Under the pieces are notes generated by a model. That model ran no database searches and was not told the DNA's origin. It worked only from the letters and a program-made list of their open reading frames with translations. Shown here piece after piece: positions 51,526-59,909 of a stretch of 64,000 nucleotides of DNA. Each line of letters opens with the position of its first letter. The first letter of the stretch is position 1. The DNA is from JANSWY01 sp965267245 (GTDB taxonomy: Bacteria > Bacteroidota > Bacteroidia > Cytophagales > Cyclobacteriaceae), in contig OZ253939.1 in the NCBI GenBank assembly GCA_965267245.1, positions 3,410,001-3,474,000 on the forward strand. The letters run 5' to 3'. The translations under genes and the position numbers were made by a program.

Positions 51526-52146
51526 ATGATAATTTCTAAAGTAGACCTCACCAAAGAAGATCCTAACTATTACAAAGTAGGGCTAAAGCCTGAATTAAGA
51601 GATCTTGATCCGTACTATTACCTTTCGATTCAAGGAAAGTCTTCACCTGAAGATCCAAAATTTCTTACAGCCATAGAATCTATATACGCTATAGCATATG
51701 GCATAAAATTCTTATGCAAAGGTGAAGACAATGACTTTGTGGTACCAAAAATGGAAGGATTCTGGTGGGTAGATGGAGGTGCGGAAGCACAAGCTGAATT
51801 CATTAAAGTCCCAAGAGAGGAGTGGAACTGGCAAATCACCATCAGAATGCCAGATTTTGTGGAAGCTGATCATTTCTTCAGAGCCATGGAAGGAGCAAAA
51901 CAAAAACATCCGGAGAATGACAGACTCAATCAAATAAAATTTGAACTCATCAATGAAGGCCGGTCTGCCCAAATCCTACATGTAGGTTCATATGAAAACG
52001 AAGAGGAATCTCTCAAAAAACTCCATGGATTCATCGCTGAACAGGGTCTGCAAATAGCGGGAAAGCATCACGAAATTTATCTTTCTGACCCCCGCAAAAC
52101 TGCCGAAGACAAACTGAGAACAATTTTAAGATACAGCGTAGCGTAA
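51526..52146 (+). CDS. GyrI-like small-molecule-binding domain protein
   Basis: ATG 51526 (MIISKVDLTKEDPNYYKVGL) is chosen over a GTG 17 codons upstream because the usual YyK start follows directly. The ~206-aa protein is a tandem SHS2 GyrI/SbmC-like domain: PYYYLSIQGKSSPEDPKFL, KMEGFWWVDGGAEAQ, EEWNWQITIRMPDFVEADHF, SAQILHVGSYENEEESLKKL, HHEIYLSDPRKTAEDKLRTI. Such domains bind small molecules and are often linked to AraC-type regulators, as here (divergent). Confidence 0.87.
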   Translation: MIISKVDLTKEDPNYYKVGLKPELRDLDPYYYLSIQGKSSPEDPKFLTAIESIYAIAYGIKFLCKGEDNDFVVPKMEGFWWVDGGAEAQAEFIKVPREEWNWQITIRMPDFVEADHFFRAMEGAKQKHPENDRLNQIKFELINEGRSAQILHVGSYENEEESLKKLHGFIAEQGLQIAGKHHEIYLSDPRKTAEDKLRTILRYSVA

Positions 52147-52174
52147 GCTATGCTTAGTGACTATCAACCGAAGA

Positions 52175-52205
52175 AAAGAGTAACGTGTTAACGTTACTTT
52201 TTTTC
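52175..52205. terminator. Bidirectional hairpin terminator
   Basis: Arms AGTAACGT (52179-52186) and ACGTTACT (52191-52198) have a GTTA loop, are followed by a long T-run and preceded by an A-rich run. It lies between the convergent GyrI-like gene (stop 52146) and the amidase gene (stop 52206). It closely resembles the terminator at 753-775. Confidence 0.85.
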
Positions 52206-53822
52206 TTATCTAAACATTTCAGGAAATTCTTCCTCAAAGGATGTCAATTCCTGTAGGTATCTTGCAAATTCAAGGATTGAAGCCTCATCAAAGTGGTTGC
52301 CAATTAATGAAATTGACCCGGCGTTCCCATCTGCATAGGACCCATTGGGTAATACCACACAGGGATGTCCACTCAAATTAGTATAGAGCAATTGGTTCCC
52401 GCCAAAACTAGGCGTGATCAAAACATCAATATCTCCCATCATTTCATTGAAAGCCAGGGTCGCTAGATATCGCAATCTATTGGCCTGAATGTATTCAACA
52501 GCTGGGATGAACCTTCCACTTCTAAAGACATTTGGCCATGCATTTTTGATCTGACGAACCATCAGGGTATCTCTGTTGGACCTGGTCAGCTCATCAAAGG
52601 CCGCAGATGCTTCTGCAGTTAAAATGAAGCTTAATGGACGAACAGGTACATCATCTGGTATTTCCTTTTCAATGAGTTCAATTCCTTCACTTTCAAGAAG
52701 CGCTAATGTTAAACTATCTCTTTCTGATTTAAATAAGGATTTCAGATAGCCTACCCTCAATTCGGAAGGTTTATAATATTTGTAATTAAATGCTGCATTT
52801 CTTACAGAAAGATCTTTCCCATCTGCACCTCTGATGGCCTCAAACACAATGGCACAATCAAATGCATTTCTACAAATAGGCCCAATTTTGTCCATGCTCC
52901 AACTTAGTGCCATAGCTCCATGTTTACTTACTCTTCCATAAGTGGGTCTGAGTCCAGTGGTACCACACCTTGTTGATGGAGAAACAATAGAGCCCCATGT
53001 TTCAGTCCCAATGGCAAATGGTACTAATCCAGCTGCTGTGGCTGAAGCGGATCCTGCCGAGGAACCACTGCTTCCTTCATCCAGGTTCCAGGGATTTTTC
53101 GTAACACCTCCGTACCAAACATCTCCCCAGGCCAGTGCTCCCATTGACAATTTCGCCACCAGTATAGCTCCGGCGTCCTCCAGTTTTTGAATTACAGTAG
53201 CATTTTCTTCGATCACTTGATCCTTATAAGGCTTTGCTCCCCAGGTAGTAGGATAACCTTTCACAGCCAATAAATCTTTAGCACCATAAGGAATACCATG
53301 AAGTGGTCCCTTATATTTTCCTTCAGCAATTTCCTTATCAGCTTTTCTAGCCTGCTGAAGAGCTAATTCCTCAGTAATGGTGATGACACATTCCAGTGTA
53401 TCACCGAACCTTTTTAACCTGTTGATGAAGAGTTTTGTAAGTTCTTCAGAAGTTATCTTTTTGTTTTTGATCAACCTGCCCAGTTCATGAACAGGATAAA
53501 AGGCCAGGTCTTCTTTTCTTTTAGGTAGTTTGGATTTAGCATTTAAGCTTGAGTACCCAAAATCAATATTTTCCTGATCAGTCTCAACAAAATTTTCATT
53601 GACAGGTGGGGTATAAACCATACTAAATGGCACATCATTGGGAATATCAATAGCTCTTATTGTATTATAATCTGACCTGAATTCATGCACGCCTTCACGT
53701 AAACTATCAAGTTCGTCCTGCTCAAATGACAACCCAATATTACCCAGGTGAATGTTGAGGGAGTCTTGAGCACATAATCCATTGGTTATCAATAAGAAAA
53801 TAGATATCCCGAGTATTCTCAT
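52206..53822 (-). CDS. Secreted amidase (amidase signature family)
   Basis: ATG 53822 (MRILGISIFLLITNGLCAQ) is a signal peptide, and the longer frame from 53885 is not used. The ~538-aa enzyme has the amidase-signature Ser-cisSer-Lys triad: Lys in GIPYGAKDLLAVKG, the Gly/Ser-rich DEGSSGSSAGSASATAAG segment, and the catalytic Ser in GTETWGSIVSPSTRCGT. It hydrolyses an amide, probably a linear or cyclic one outside the cytoplasm. It is related to amidases rather than GatA, as no gatBC is linked. The substrate is unknown. Confidence 0.9.
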   Translation of the reverse strand: MRILGISIFLLITNGLCAQDSLNIHLGNIGLSFEQDELDSLREGVHEFRSDYNTIRAIDIPNDVPFSMVYTPPVNENFVETDQENIDFGYSSLNAKSKLPKRKEDLAFYPVHELGRLIKNKKITSEELTKLFINRLKRFGDTLECVITITEELALQQARKADKEIAEGKYKGPLHGIPYGAKDLLAVKGYPTTWGAKPYKDQVIEENATVIQKLEDAGAILVAKLSMGALAWGDVWYGGVTKNPWNLDEGSSGSSAGSASATAAGLVPFAIGTETWGSIVSPSTRCGTTGLRPTYGRVSKHGAMALSWSMDKIGPICRNAFDCAIVFEAIRGADGKDLSVRNAAFNYKYYKPSELRVGYLKSLFKSERDSLTLALLESEGIELIEKEIPDDVPVRPLSFILTAEASAAFDELTRSNRDTLMVRQIKNAWPNVFRSGRFIPAVEYIQANRLRYLATLAFNEMMGDIDVLITPSFGGNQLLYTNLSGHPCVVLPNGSYADGNAGSISLIGNHFDEASILEFARYLQELTSFEEEFPEMFR

Positions 53823-53897
53823 AATATATTTTTTAAATTTAAATATATGGATTCCTGGTGCACTTTGAATCCTATTACCAAACAAAATGAAAAAGCC

Positions 53898-54416
53898 ATG
53901 AGATTAGCTATTGTTGTCATCATTGTTTGTTGTTCATTACCCGGATGGGCTCAACTAAAACAACAAAACATCTACAAGACGGATCACAAGTATTATCAAA
54001 TGGGCGATAAGGAATTTTCCTTCAACTCATTGGACAAGAAGGTGGTGTTGGTGAAAGTATGGGCTGAATGGTGTGCTGGTTGCATCAGTGATCATCCAAA
54101 AGTGGTTGAACTCGAAAAAGAACTTAATAATCCTGATTTTGGAATAGTCTACCTGGCTATGTCCAAGGAAACAGAAAAATGGGAATCCATGGTTGAAAAA
54201 AAGGGATGGGAAGGTATATTTATTGAATACCAAAATGATCTCAGCAATCCGCTTTCCAAGATTGTATACCAACCAAAAGAGAAAGATGGGCAAACATATT
54301 ATGAAATTGCTGTTCCAAATTACTTCGTGATCGGTCCTGATGGTACTGGATTCAAAACTTCTTCTCCAAATAGACCACAACTTAAAGAAGATATTGAAAG
54401 GTTATTGGGTGGTTAG
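53898..54416 (+). CDS. TlpA-like thioredoxin-fold protein
   Basis: ATG 53898 (MRLAIVVIIVCCSLPGWAQ) starts a signal peptide and is divergent from the amidase gene 75 bp away. The ~172-aa protein has one thioredoxin fold with WAEWCAGC (Cys59/Cys62) and NYFVIGPDGTGF, the cis-Pro side (AVPNYF). The CAGC site suits a periplasmic reductase or cytochrome c maturation-type protein. The link to the amidase gene may be chance. It converges with the methyltransferase gene by 15 bp. Confidence 0.88.
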   Translation: MRLAIVVIIVCCSLPGWAQLKQQNIYKTDHKYYQMGDKEFSFNSLDKKVVLVKVWAEWCAGCISDHPKVVELEKELNNPDFGIVYLAMSKETEKWESMVEKKGWEGIFIEYQNDLSNPLSKIVYQPKEKDGQTYYEIAVPNYFVIGPDGTGFKTSSPNRPQLKEDIERLLGG

Positions 54417-55088
54417 ACAAGCAAGATACTGGTCATTCTCATCAGTCATGAGAATTTCGCAGTTTATTCCCATTGAACTGCAAGTATCTATTAGCTCCTG
54501 TTGACGAACATAGACCCAGTCAAACCATTGGCCAATATTTCCATTGTACTCATATTTGTATCTTATGTTTCCCAGGTATCCTTTTGGTTGCTCACTTTCA
54601 TCCTCATATAAATAAGATATATCAGAGGAATCTAATAGTATTTGGCCTCCCTCATTAAGTAGCTTCACACACTTCTCCAGAAATTTTGGAACATTGGATA
54701 GGCTGCCAGCAAGACCAATTCCATTCATAAGGAGTAATAGAGTATCATATTTTTCTTTGTGATCCATGAAATCACTGTAAACCACGTTAGAAACACCAGA
54801 CATTTTCATCACTTCCACACATCCGGGTGAATTTTCCAAAGCAATAACATCAAAACCTCGACTCTCCAATATCAGAGACATTGCTCCGGCACCTGCTCCT
54901 ACATCCAACACTTTCCCCTTGCATTCAATCAAGGCAAGATGTTCGAGAGTGGTCAAATCAATTTCTTCCCGAAAAAAAACCTCAACCGGCATTTCTTCTG
55001 GTTCATCATAGCTGTTATGCAACAACAGTGGTGAATTTTGTTTCCGTTTGTAATAGTCCAAAATGGCTAACCCGTGAATGTCTTTCAA
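54402..55088 (-). CDS. Class I SAM-dependent methyltransferase
   Basis: The 228-aa protein has the SAM-binding Rossmann motif I (VLDVGAGAGAMSLILESRG), motif II (DVIALENSPGCVEVM), and VYSDFMDHKEKYDTLLLLMNGIGLAG, where the usual acidic motif is expected. It has no membrane segment. The substrate is unknown and no partner gene points to it. The next gene, glycerol-3-phosphate dehydrogenase, ends 5 bp upstream on the same strand, so co-transcription is likely. Confidence 0.87.
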   Translation of the reverse strand: MKDIHGLAILDYYKRKQNSPLLLHNSYDEPEEMPVEVFFREEIDLTTLEHLALIECKGKVLDVGAGAGAMSLILESRGFDVIALENSPGCVEVMKMSGVSNVVYSDFMDHKEKYDTLLLLMNGIGLAGSLSNVPKFLEKCVKLLNEGGQILLDSSDISYLYEDESEQPKGYLGNIRYKYEYNGNIGQWFDWVYVRQQELIDTCSSMGINCEILMTDENDQYLACLTTQ

Positions 55089-55093
55089 GCTTG

Positions 55094-56731
55094 TTAAGAA
55101 TTTGAGGGGTGAAATTCACTTAATTCTCGCATAGTATCAAGCATTGATTGTCTTTCCAACTGCTTATTCTCTTCATCCCAATGAAGATGAGCTTCAAAAT
55201 CCGGTAATAAAGGTTCAAGAAGTTTGCGGGCCCTTTGGATATCAAAAAAGACCATACCCGTTCTCCTTTCAAAAAAATCAAGGCAAGTTTGGACCATTTC
55301 ATTTTTCAATGTGAACATCAGCTCTGCCCTTCCTAGCCGAATATCAGGGTCATCATCTTTAAGATCTGACATGAAAATCAGAATTTGATCAGTTTGTCTG
55401 CCATAGGTGGAAACCAGGTAGTCAGCAACATGCTCTTCCAATCTCATTGGCTCTAAAAGTGAGTGCACTTCCTGCACATATTTCTTCACCTCTTTCGATC
55501 CACTGAATACTCCACCACTGATCTCGATAGTGTCAGTTATACATTTGGACTTCTCTTCATCATTCTCTTTTTGGGCTACAAGATCTACCACCTTTTCAGA
55601 CATTTTTCTGTATCCCGTTAGCTTTCCCCCTGCAATAGAAATCAGTCCTGTGGACGATTCAAAAATTTCATCTTTTCTGGAGAGCTCATATGAACCTTTC
55701 CCCTCCTCAAAAATCAATGGCCTCAAACCAGCCCAGGTGGACTCTACGTCTTCAATTCCTAAATTCACGGTAGGAAAAGCGTGATTTACAGCATCAACCA
55801 AATAGGTAACATCCTCAAGATCAGCAACCACATGTTCCTTATCCCCTTCATAAACTGTATCTGTAGTGCCAACATATGTGATTTTTCCTCTTGGAATAGC
55901 AAAAACCATTCGGCCATCGGGCACATCAAAGTAGACAGCATTTTTGACAGGTAATTTGTCCCTTGAAACAACAATATGTACACCCTTACTTAACTGTAAA
56001 TGTTTACCCTCTTTGGATTTATTGATGTCTCTCAGATCATCTACCCAGGGACCTGCTGCACTGACCACATAACTGGACTTTACATCAAATTCTTCTCCTG
56101 TCAGATTATCCTTACATTTCAATCCAACAATAGTTTCGTTTTCGTAAAGGAATTCTGTCGCCTCTACATAATTGATGGGCAAAGCACCATGTTCAATTGC
56201 AGTTTTAATTACTTCAATAGTAAGACGGGCATCATCGGTTCGGTATTCAGAATATAACCCACTTCCTTCCAATTTCTCATCAGGAAGCAAGGGTTCTAAC
56301 TCCATGGTTTCTTCTTTCTCATACATCTTACGTTGATCTTCCCTCTCCACTCCTGCCAAAATATCATAAACCATAAGACCCATGCTGGACATAAACTTCC
56401 CGAAAGTACCATCTTTGATGATTGGTAGTAGCATTTTTTTAGATTGAACAAGATGTGGGGCAAGTTTATGTACAATGGCACGTTCCCTGCCAACCTCTCT
56501 GACCAGGGCAATTTCAAATTGCTTGAGATAACGAAGGCCACCATGAATCAGCTTAGTTGATTTACTACTGGTTCCAGAGGCAAAGTCTCCCTTCTCAACC
56601 AGGGCCACTTTAAATCCACGAGACGCAGCATCCAGACAAATTCCAGCGCCAGTTATTCCTCCTCCGATTACCAAAATATCAAATTGTTGCTTCTTAAGTT
56701 TCCCCAAACGGTAAGCTCTCTTTGCGGGCAT
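55094..56731 (-). CDS. glpD: Aerobic glycerol-3-phosphate dehydrogenase
   Basis: The 545-aa FAD enzyme oxidises glycerol-3-phosphate to dihydroxyacetone phosphate and gives electrons to quinone. Motifs: VIGGGITGAGICLDAASRG (FAD), SGTSSKSTKLIHGGLRYL, GTTDTVYEGDKE, LRPLIFEEGKGSYELSRKDE, TGLISIAGGKLTGYRKMSE, and a C-terminal DAO_C-like helical domain. It is the first gene of a possible pair with the methyltransferase. glpF or glpK are not in the window. Confidence 0.93.
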   Translation of the reverse strand: MPAKRAYRLGKLKKQQFDILVIGGGITGAGICLDAASRGFKVALVEKGDFASGTSSKSTKLIHGGLRYLKQFEIALVREVGRERAIVHKLAPHLVQSKKMLLPIIKDGTFGKFMSSMGLMVYDILAGVEREDQRKMYEKEETMELEPLLPDEKLEGSGLYSEYRTDDARLTIEVIKTAIEHGALPINYVEATEFLYENETIVGLKCKDNLTGEEFDVKSSYVVSAAGPWVDDLRDINKSKEGKHLQLSKGVHIVVSRDKLPVKNAVYFDVPDGRMVFAIPRGKITYVGTTDTVYEGDKEHVVADLEDVTYLVDAVNHAFPTVNLGIEDVESTWAGLRPLIFEEGKGSYELSRKDEIFESSTGLISIAGGKLTGYRKMSEKVVDLVAQKENDEEKSKCITDTIEISGGVFSGSKEVKKYVQEVHSLLEPMRLEEHVADYLVSTYGRQTDQILIFMSDLKDDDPDIRLGRAELMFTLKNEMVQTCLDFFERRTGMVFFDIQRARKLLEPLLPDFEAHLHWDEENKQLERQSMLDTMRELSEFHPSNS

Positions 56732-56938
56732 AATAAAGTTGTTTCCTGTTCTATTACAATCTACACTAAATCATTGAAAAAAATTCAAATAAAAACACCA
56801 CCATGCAACCTTTAATCTCGTTTATGAATCTGTTTATGAGCAGATGTAAATTATTGGTAGAAAAAGTAATCGACTCTATCGTCAAATAGCTTACTTTTGC
56901 GCGCTATCATTTTAACAAGTTATACGTTTATTAGGGTT

Positions 56939-57454
56939 ATGAAAATGTTGGTTCTAGTTTTTTTAGCTGCGTCTTTAAGTGCAGCAGCCAGCATCTCCCC
57001 GGAGATTCTAAGAAAATCATTTCATCAAAGTGTTCTTGATGAATCGAAGGTTACTGAATTCTATAATTTGGTAAGTGCAATAGAGTTTCCATCAAATCTG
57101 GAAAAAGCCTATCAAGCCGCCGGAAACGCCATGATGGCCAAAGTCACTTCCAACCCTTATTCCAAATTGGTTTATGTAAAAAAGTATATCGAACTAATGG
57201 ATGAAGCGGTTTTATCAGAAGGAGAGAATGTTGAAATCAGGTTTCTGAGAATTGCAATCGACAAAAATGTGCCCTGGATTTTCGGTAGAGAGCAAAATGT
57301 AGAAATTGATAAGAAGGTGGTGTTAGACATGGTGGCCAAAAATGCAGTCCCCAGTTTTGATCCATTTTTCAAAAGATACATCCTGTATTTTCTGAAAGAC
57401 GAGAAGATCTGCAATGATGACGAAATAAAACTGATAGCCTCCAGCATGCATTAA
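56939..57454 (+). CDS. Secreted protein of unknown function
   Basis: ATG 56939 (MKMLVLVFLAASLSAAASIS) is a signal peptide start. An earlier ATG in frame is not needed. The ~171-aa protein has a helical mature part (FHQSVLDESKVTEFYNLVSA, AYQAAGNAMMAKVTSNPYSK, VKKYIELMDEAVLSEGENVE) with the sequence IRFLRIAIDKNVPWIFGR. I do not recognise the family. It is alone and converges by 4 bp with the small membrane gene. Confidence 0.7.
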   Translation: MKMLVLVFLAASLSAAASISPEILRKSFHQSVLDESKVTEFYNLVSAIEFPSNLEKAYQAAGNAMMAKVTSNPYSKLVYVKKYIELMDEAVLSEGENVEIRFLRIAIDKNVPWIFGREQNVEIDKKVVLDMVAKNAVPSFDPFFKRYILYFLKDEKICNDDEIKLIASSMH

Positions 57455-57969
57455 ATTTCCTGCATATGATGAGGTGTCCCATAATTTTCATTTTTGGTAG
57501 AGCTCATTAATTTCTCAAATAGCTGTTTGCTTTTTCGTAAATCCCTGACTTTCCAAACACCATAGCTCAACCCAGCTACCACCATTGATAATATGGTAAA
57601 CCATATGGGCAATTCAATTCCTTTTTTACCAAAGAGCATAGTGATAACATAAACTACCGTAATGACCCCAAATAATCCAAGAGGGGCAGTCCAGTGAACT
57701 TTAAAATTCACTTTCAGTTCATTTTTAGCATCATCAAATTCACCCAACACACCGATATCGGAAGTCATGGTAGAGCTGGTAACTCTAAATAGTTTAAAAC
57801 CATCAAGCCCATTTAACTCTCCGATCCAGTTTTTTTTGATTTCTTTGAGCTCACTATCGTAGATATTAAATGCTCCAAACTGTACTTGATAAACCTCAGG
57901 TTTGAGCCTATTGAGTAACTCTTCAGGTAGTTCTTTCAAAGTATATTTTGTACTCGCTATAGTGATCAT
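57451..57969 (-). CDS. Membrane protein of unknown function, partner of the SecA-like gene
   Basis: The 172-aa protein has two transmembrane helices (~98-114 and ~122-140), an N-terminal cytosolic domain (~1-90; TLKELPEELLNRLKPEVYQV, GELNGLDGFKLFRVTSSTMT) and a short C-terminal tail. No known family is seen. Its start overlaps the stop of the upstream SecA-like gene by 4 bp (ATGA), so the two are translated together. Confidence 0.65.
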   Translation of the reverse strand: MITIASTKYTLKELPEELLNRLKPEVYQVQFGAFNIYDSELKEIKKNWIGELNGLDGFKLFRVTSSTMTSDIGVLGEFDDAKNELKVNFKVHWTAPLGLFGVITVVYVITMLFGKKGIELPIWFTILSMVVAGLSYGVWKVRDLRKSKQLFEKLMSSTKNENYGTPHHMQEI

Positions 57970-58562
57970 TTTAGGTTAATCTTGTTTATTTCGGCCCATT
58001 CCTCAATAGAAGTATCAATCTCAGGTTGAGAAGCTTGCTCCTCTAGTTTTTCCTGAGCCCTTTCTATTGATTTAGTCACCATGGAGTGCTCTATTTTTTC
58101 GTTCTGTTGTAGTCCCATTTTCTCCATTAATGAACGAAGACGATCGCCACCAAAAACTTCAAAGAAAACACTGTCTAGAGATGCGTAAAATACAATATCC
58201 TGTTCGATAGGTTGGGAAGCCACAAAATCCATTGTCATGCTCCACACTGGAAATACCTCAGCTACCAAAATGCGACAGTCAGCATCAAAATTCTGTTTCA
58301 AAGCACGTTTCATGTTCCAAAGTGAGGCTTTATTCTTGTTGTCATATGGCATAGCGTCTTCTTCAAAATCAATCCCGGCACTCTCTAATAGCTTAATAAG
58401 CTCAGCTCTGGTATCTTGAAAATAATAAACAAGCACAACGGATTCTTTTCCTAACAAGTTCTTTACCGATTCAATGTAGTTCCAGTACTTCTCCATGGTA
58501 GTCATGTAAGTGAAGTAGGTATATTTGGCTGTTTTGGGCTTGGATTTAAAGAATGAGAACAT
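57966..58562 (-). CDS. Stand-alone protein resembling the SecA NBD2/helical-scaffold region
   Basis: The 198-aa protein has no Walker A. Its middle and end match the SecA order: an NBD2-like part (VVLVYYFQDTRAELIKLLES, ILVAEVFPVW), then DIVFYASLDSVFFEVFGGDR, then SLMEKMGLQQNEKIEHSMVT and KSIERAQEKLE, the SecA helical-scaffold start (SLEDDLMRLFGSDR..LMDRMG...EHSMITKSIERAQKKVE). The Arg finger and helicase motif VI are absent (no QLRGRAGRQG), so it cannot act as a motor. It overlaps by 4 bp a small membrane-protein gene. The match is by eye, and function is unknown. Confidence 0.6.
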   Translation of the reverse strand: MFSFFKSKPKTAKYTYFTYMTTMEKYWNYIESVKNLLGKESVVLVYYFQDTRAELIKLLESAGIDFEEDAMPYDNKNKASLWNMKRALKQNFDADCRILVAEVFPVWSMTMDFVASQPIEQDIVFYASLDSVFFEVFGGDRLRSLMEKMGLQQNEKIEHSMVTKSIERAQEKLEEQASQPEIDTSIEEWAEINKINLK

Positions 58563-58717
58563 ATTTAATTAAGTGTGATCTACAGTAATTTACTTTAGTT
58601 GATGATGCTTCACAAATAGCATCAGCGGCTTGCACTAGTTCAATTAGAAATTTAGCTTCTTAAAAAACTTAACATAGAAAACTACCATTAACATTAATTA
58701 AATATTAAATTAACAAA

Positions 58718-59221
58718 ATGGTAATATTAGGTCGTTTTCATAGATTTTGTTTAGTTGTGGTGATGGTTGGAATTCTTTCATCCTGCGGTCAACTCAGCAG
58801 AATTTCCAAAACTCAATCTGATTATAATTCTGATCTCTCATTTAGCAATTACACCATTGCCAATAGTGCCATAAACATAACTGAGGATAAGGAGGAGATC
58901 ATTGATTATGTCCTGGAGAAACGTCTCAATAGTCTGGGATATCAAAGTCATGGTCCCTCATCATTCATCATTCATTACGACATTTTACCAGGTAACCCCA
59001 CATTACCCAAAAACAAAAAACGGGTTTTTTCAATGGAATCAGAATCCTTAATCATTTCATTCTATGATCCGCAATCACAGAAGGAGATTTGGAAAGGGTG
59101 TATTCCAGCTATAGAAAAACTTAATAATCATCAATTGCTGGCAGGGGTAAATCAATTATTGGACGATTTCACACTGCTTTCCAGTAATCTCCATGCAAGC
59201 ATTAATTCGCCATCACACTAA
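58718..59221 (+). CDS. DUF4136-like lipoprotein
   Basis: The 167-aa protein has a lipoprotein signal (VMVGILSSCGQL, Cys23). The mature part resembles DUF4136 lipoproteins: SDYNSDLSFSNYTIAN, EIIDYVLEKRLNSLGYQ, FIIHYDILPG, ESLIISFYDPQSQKEIWKGC. Function is unknown. An ATG eleven codons later would remove the basic start, so ATG 58718 is kept. It converges by 4 bp with the HAD-hydrolase gene. Confidence 0.75.
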   Translation: MVILGRFHRFCLVVVMVGILSSCGQLSRISKTQSDYNSDLSFSNYTIANSAINITEDKEEIIDYVLEKRLNSLGYQSHGPSSFIIHYDILPGNPTLPKNKKRVFSMESESLIISFYDPQSQKEIWKGCIPAIEKLNNHQLLAGVNQLLDDFTLLSSNLHASINSPSH

Positions 59222-59901
59222 ATAACGGGTGCTGATTGAAGGATTTCCTTTATTTCTTCCAGTTTTTTGATCAAATGTGTATGTGGATATTTCATGAGTT
59301 CATTGGCTTCAAATGCTCCGGAAGTAACACCAATAACATATTTGCAACCTGCATTTTGACCTTCCAATAAATCAACAGGTGTATCACCTACTTTCATCAC
59401 CTGCTCAGCAGATTCAATTCCAAGGTTCTCCATCAGTTGAAAAATCATATCAGGTGCGGGCCTGCCATTCTCTACCTCATCACTTACTACGGAATCATCA
59501 ATTAAGTTCATTTTACCCCATGGTAGAGCCTCCATCAGGACATCTGTGGTTTCCCTGTCAAATCCAGAATCAATTCCAATCTTAATTCCTTTCTCCTGTA
59601 AATACGAGAAAATCTCAGAGGTACCATCAGCTTCCTCCACCTCAGGACTTTTCTGATAGTAAGTGATAATGTTATCTAAAAACTGTTCATGAATGCTATC
59701 AATCCATTCCATATTTAATTTCTTCGCTTCTAATATTTCTCTGATTGCAACGGGTTTGGATTTTCCCATAGCTTCATTTGCAGTATCATAATCTATTTGC
59801 ACTCCTTTTTTTTCAAATGCATCAATAAATGCCTGGTGTACTTCTTTCTTATGTTTTACAGTAGTGCCCGCCAGGTCAAATACGACTAGTTTTATCTCCA
59901 T
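59218..59901 (-). CDS. Phosphonatase-like HAD hydrolase (PhnX-like)
   Basis: The 227-aa HAD enzyme has nucleophile Asp9 in VVFDLAGTTV. Ala11 in place of the usual second Asp matches phosphonoacetaldehyde hydrolase PhnX (DWAGTTVD). The cap has MGKSKPVAIREI, in which Lys49 lines up with the Schiff-base Lys53 of PhnX (MGLLKIDH). Later motifs are IDSGFDRETTDVLM, DEVENGRPAPDMIF and MKVGDTPVDLLEGQNAG. It could split phosphonoacetaldehyde to acetaldehyde and phosphate. Overall it also fits the TIGR03351-type phosphonatase-like group, whose substrates are less certain. The PLP-lyase gene lies 9 bp upstream. Confidence 0.8.
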   Translation of the reverse strand: MEIKLVVFDLAGTTVKHKKEVHQAFIDAFEKKGVQIDYDTANEAMGKSKPVAIREILEAKKLNMEWIDSIHEQFLDNIITYYQKSPEVEEADGTSEIFSYLQEKGIKIGIDSGFDRETTDVLMEALPWGKMNLIDDSVVSDEVENGRPAPDMIFQLMENLGIESAEQVMKVGDTPVDLLEGQNAGCKYVIGVTSGAFEANELMKYPHTHLIKKLEEIKEILQSAPVI

Positions 59902-59909
59902 TTTATTAT

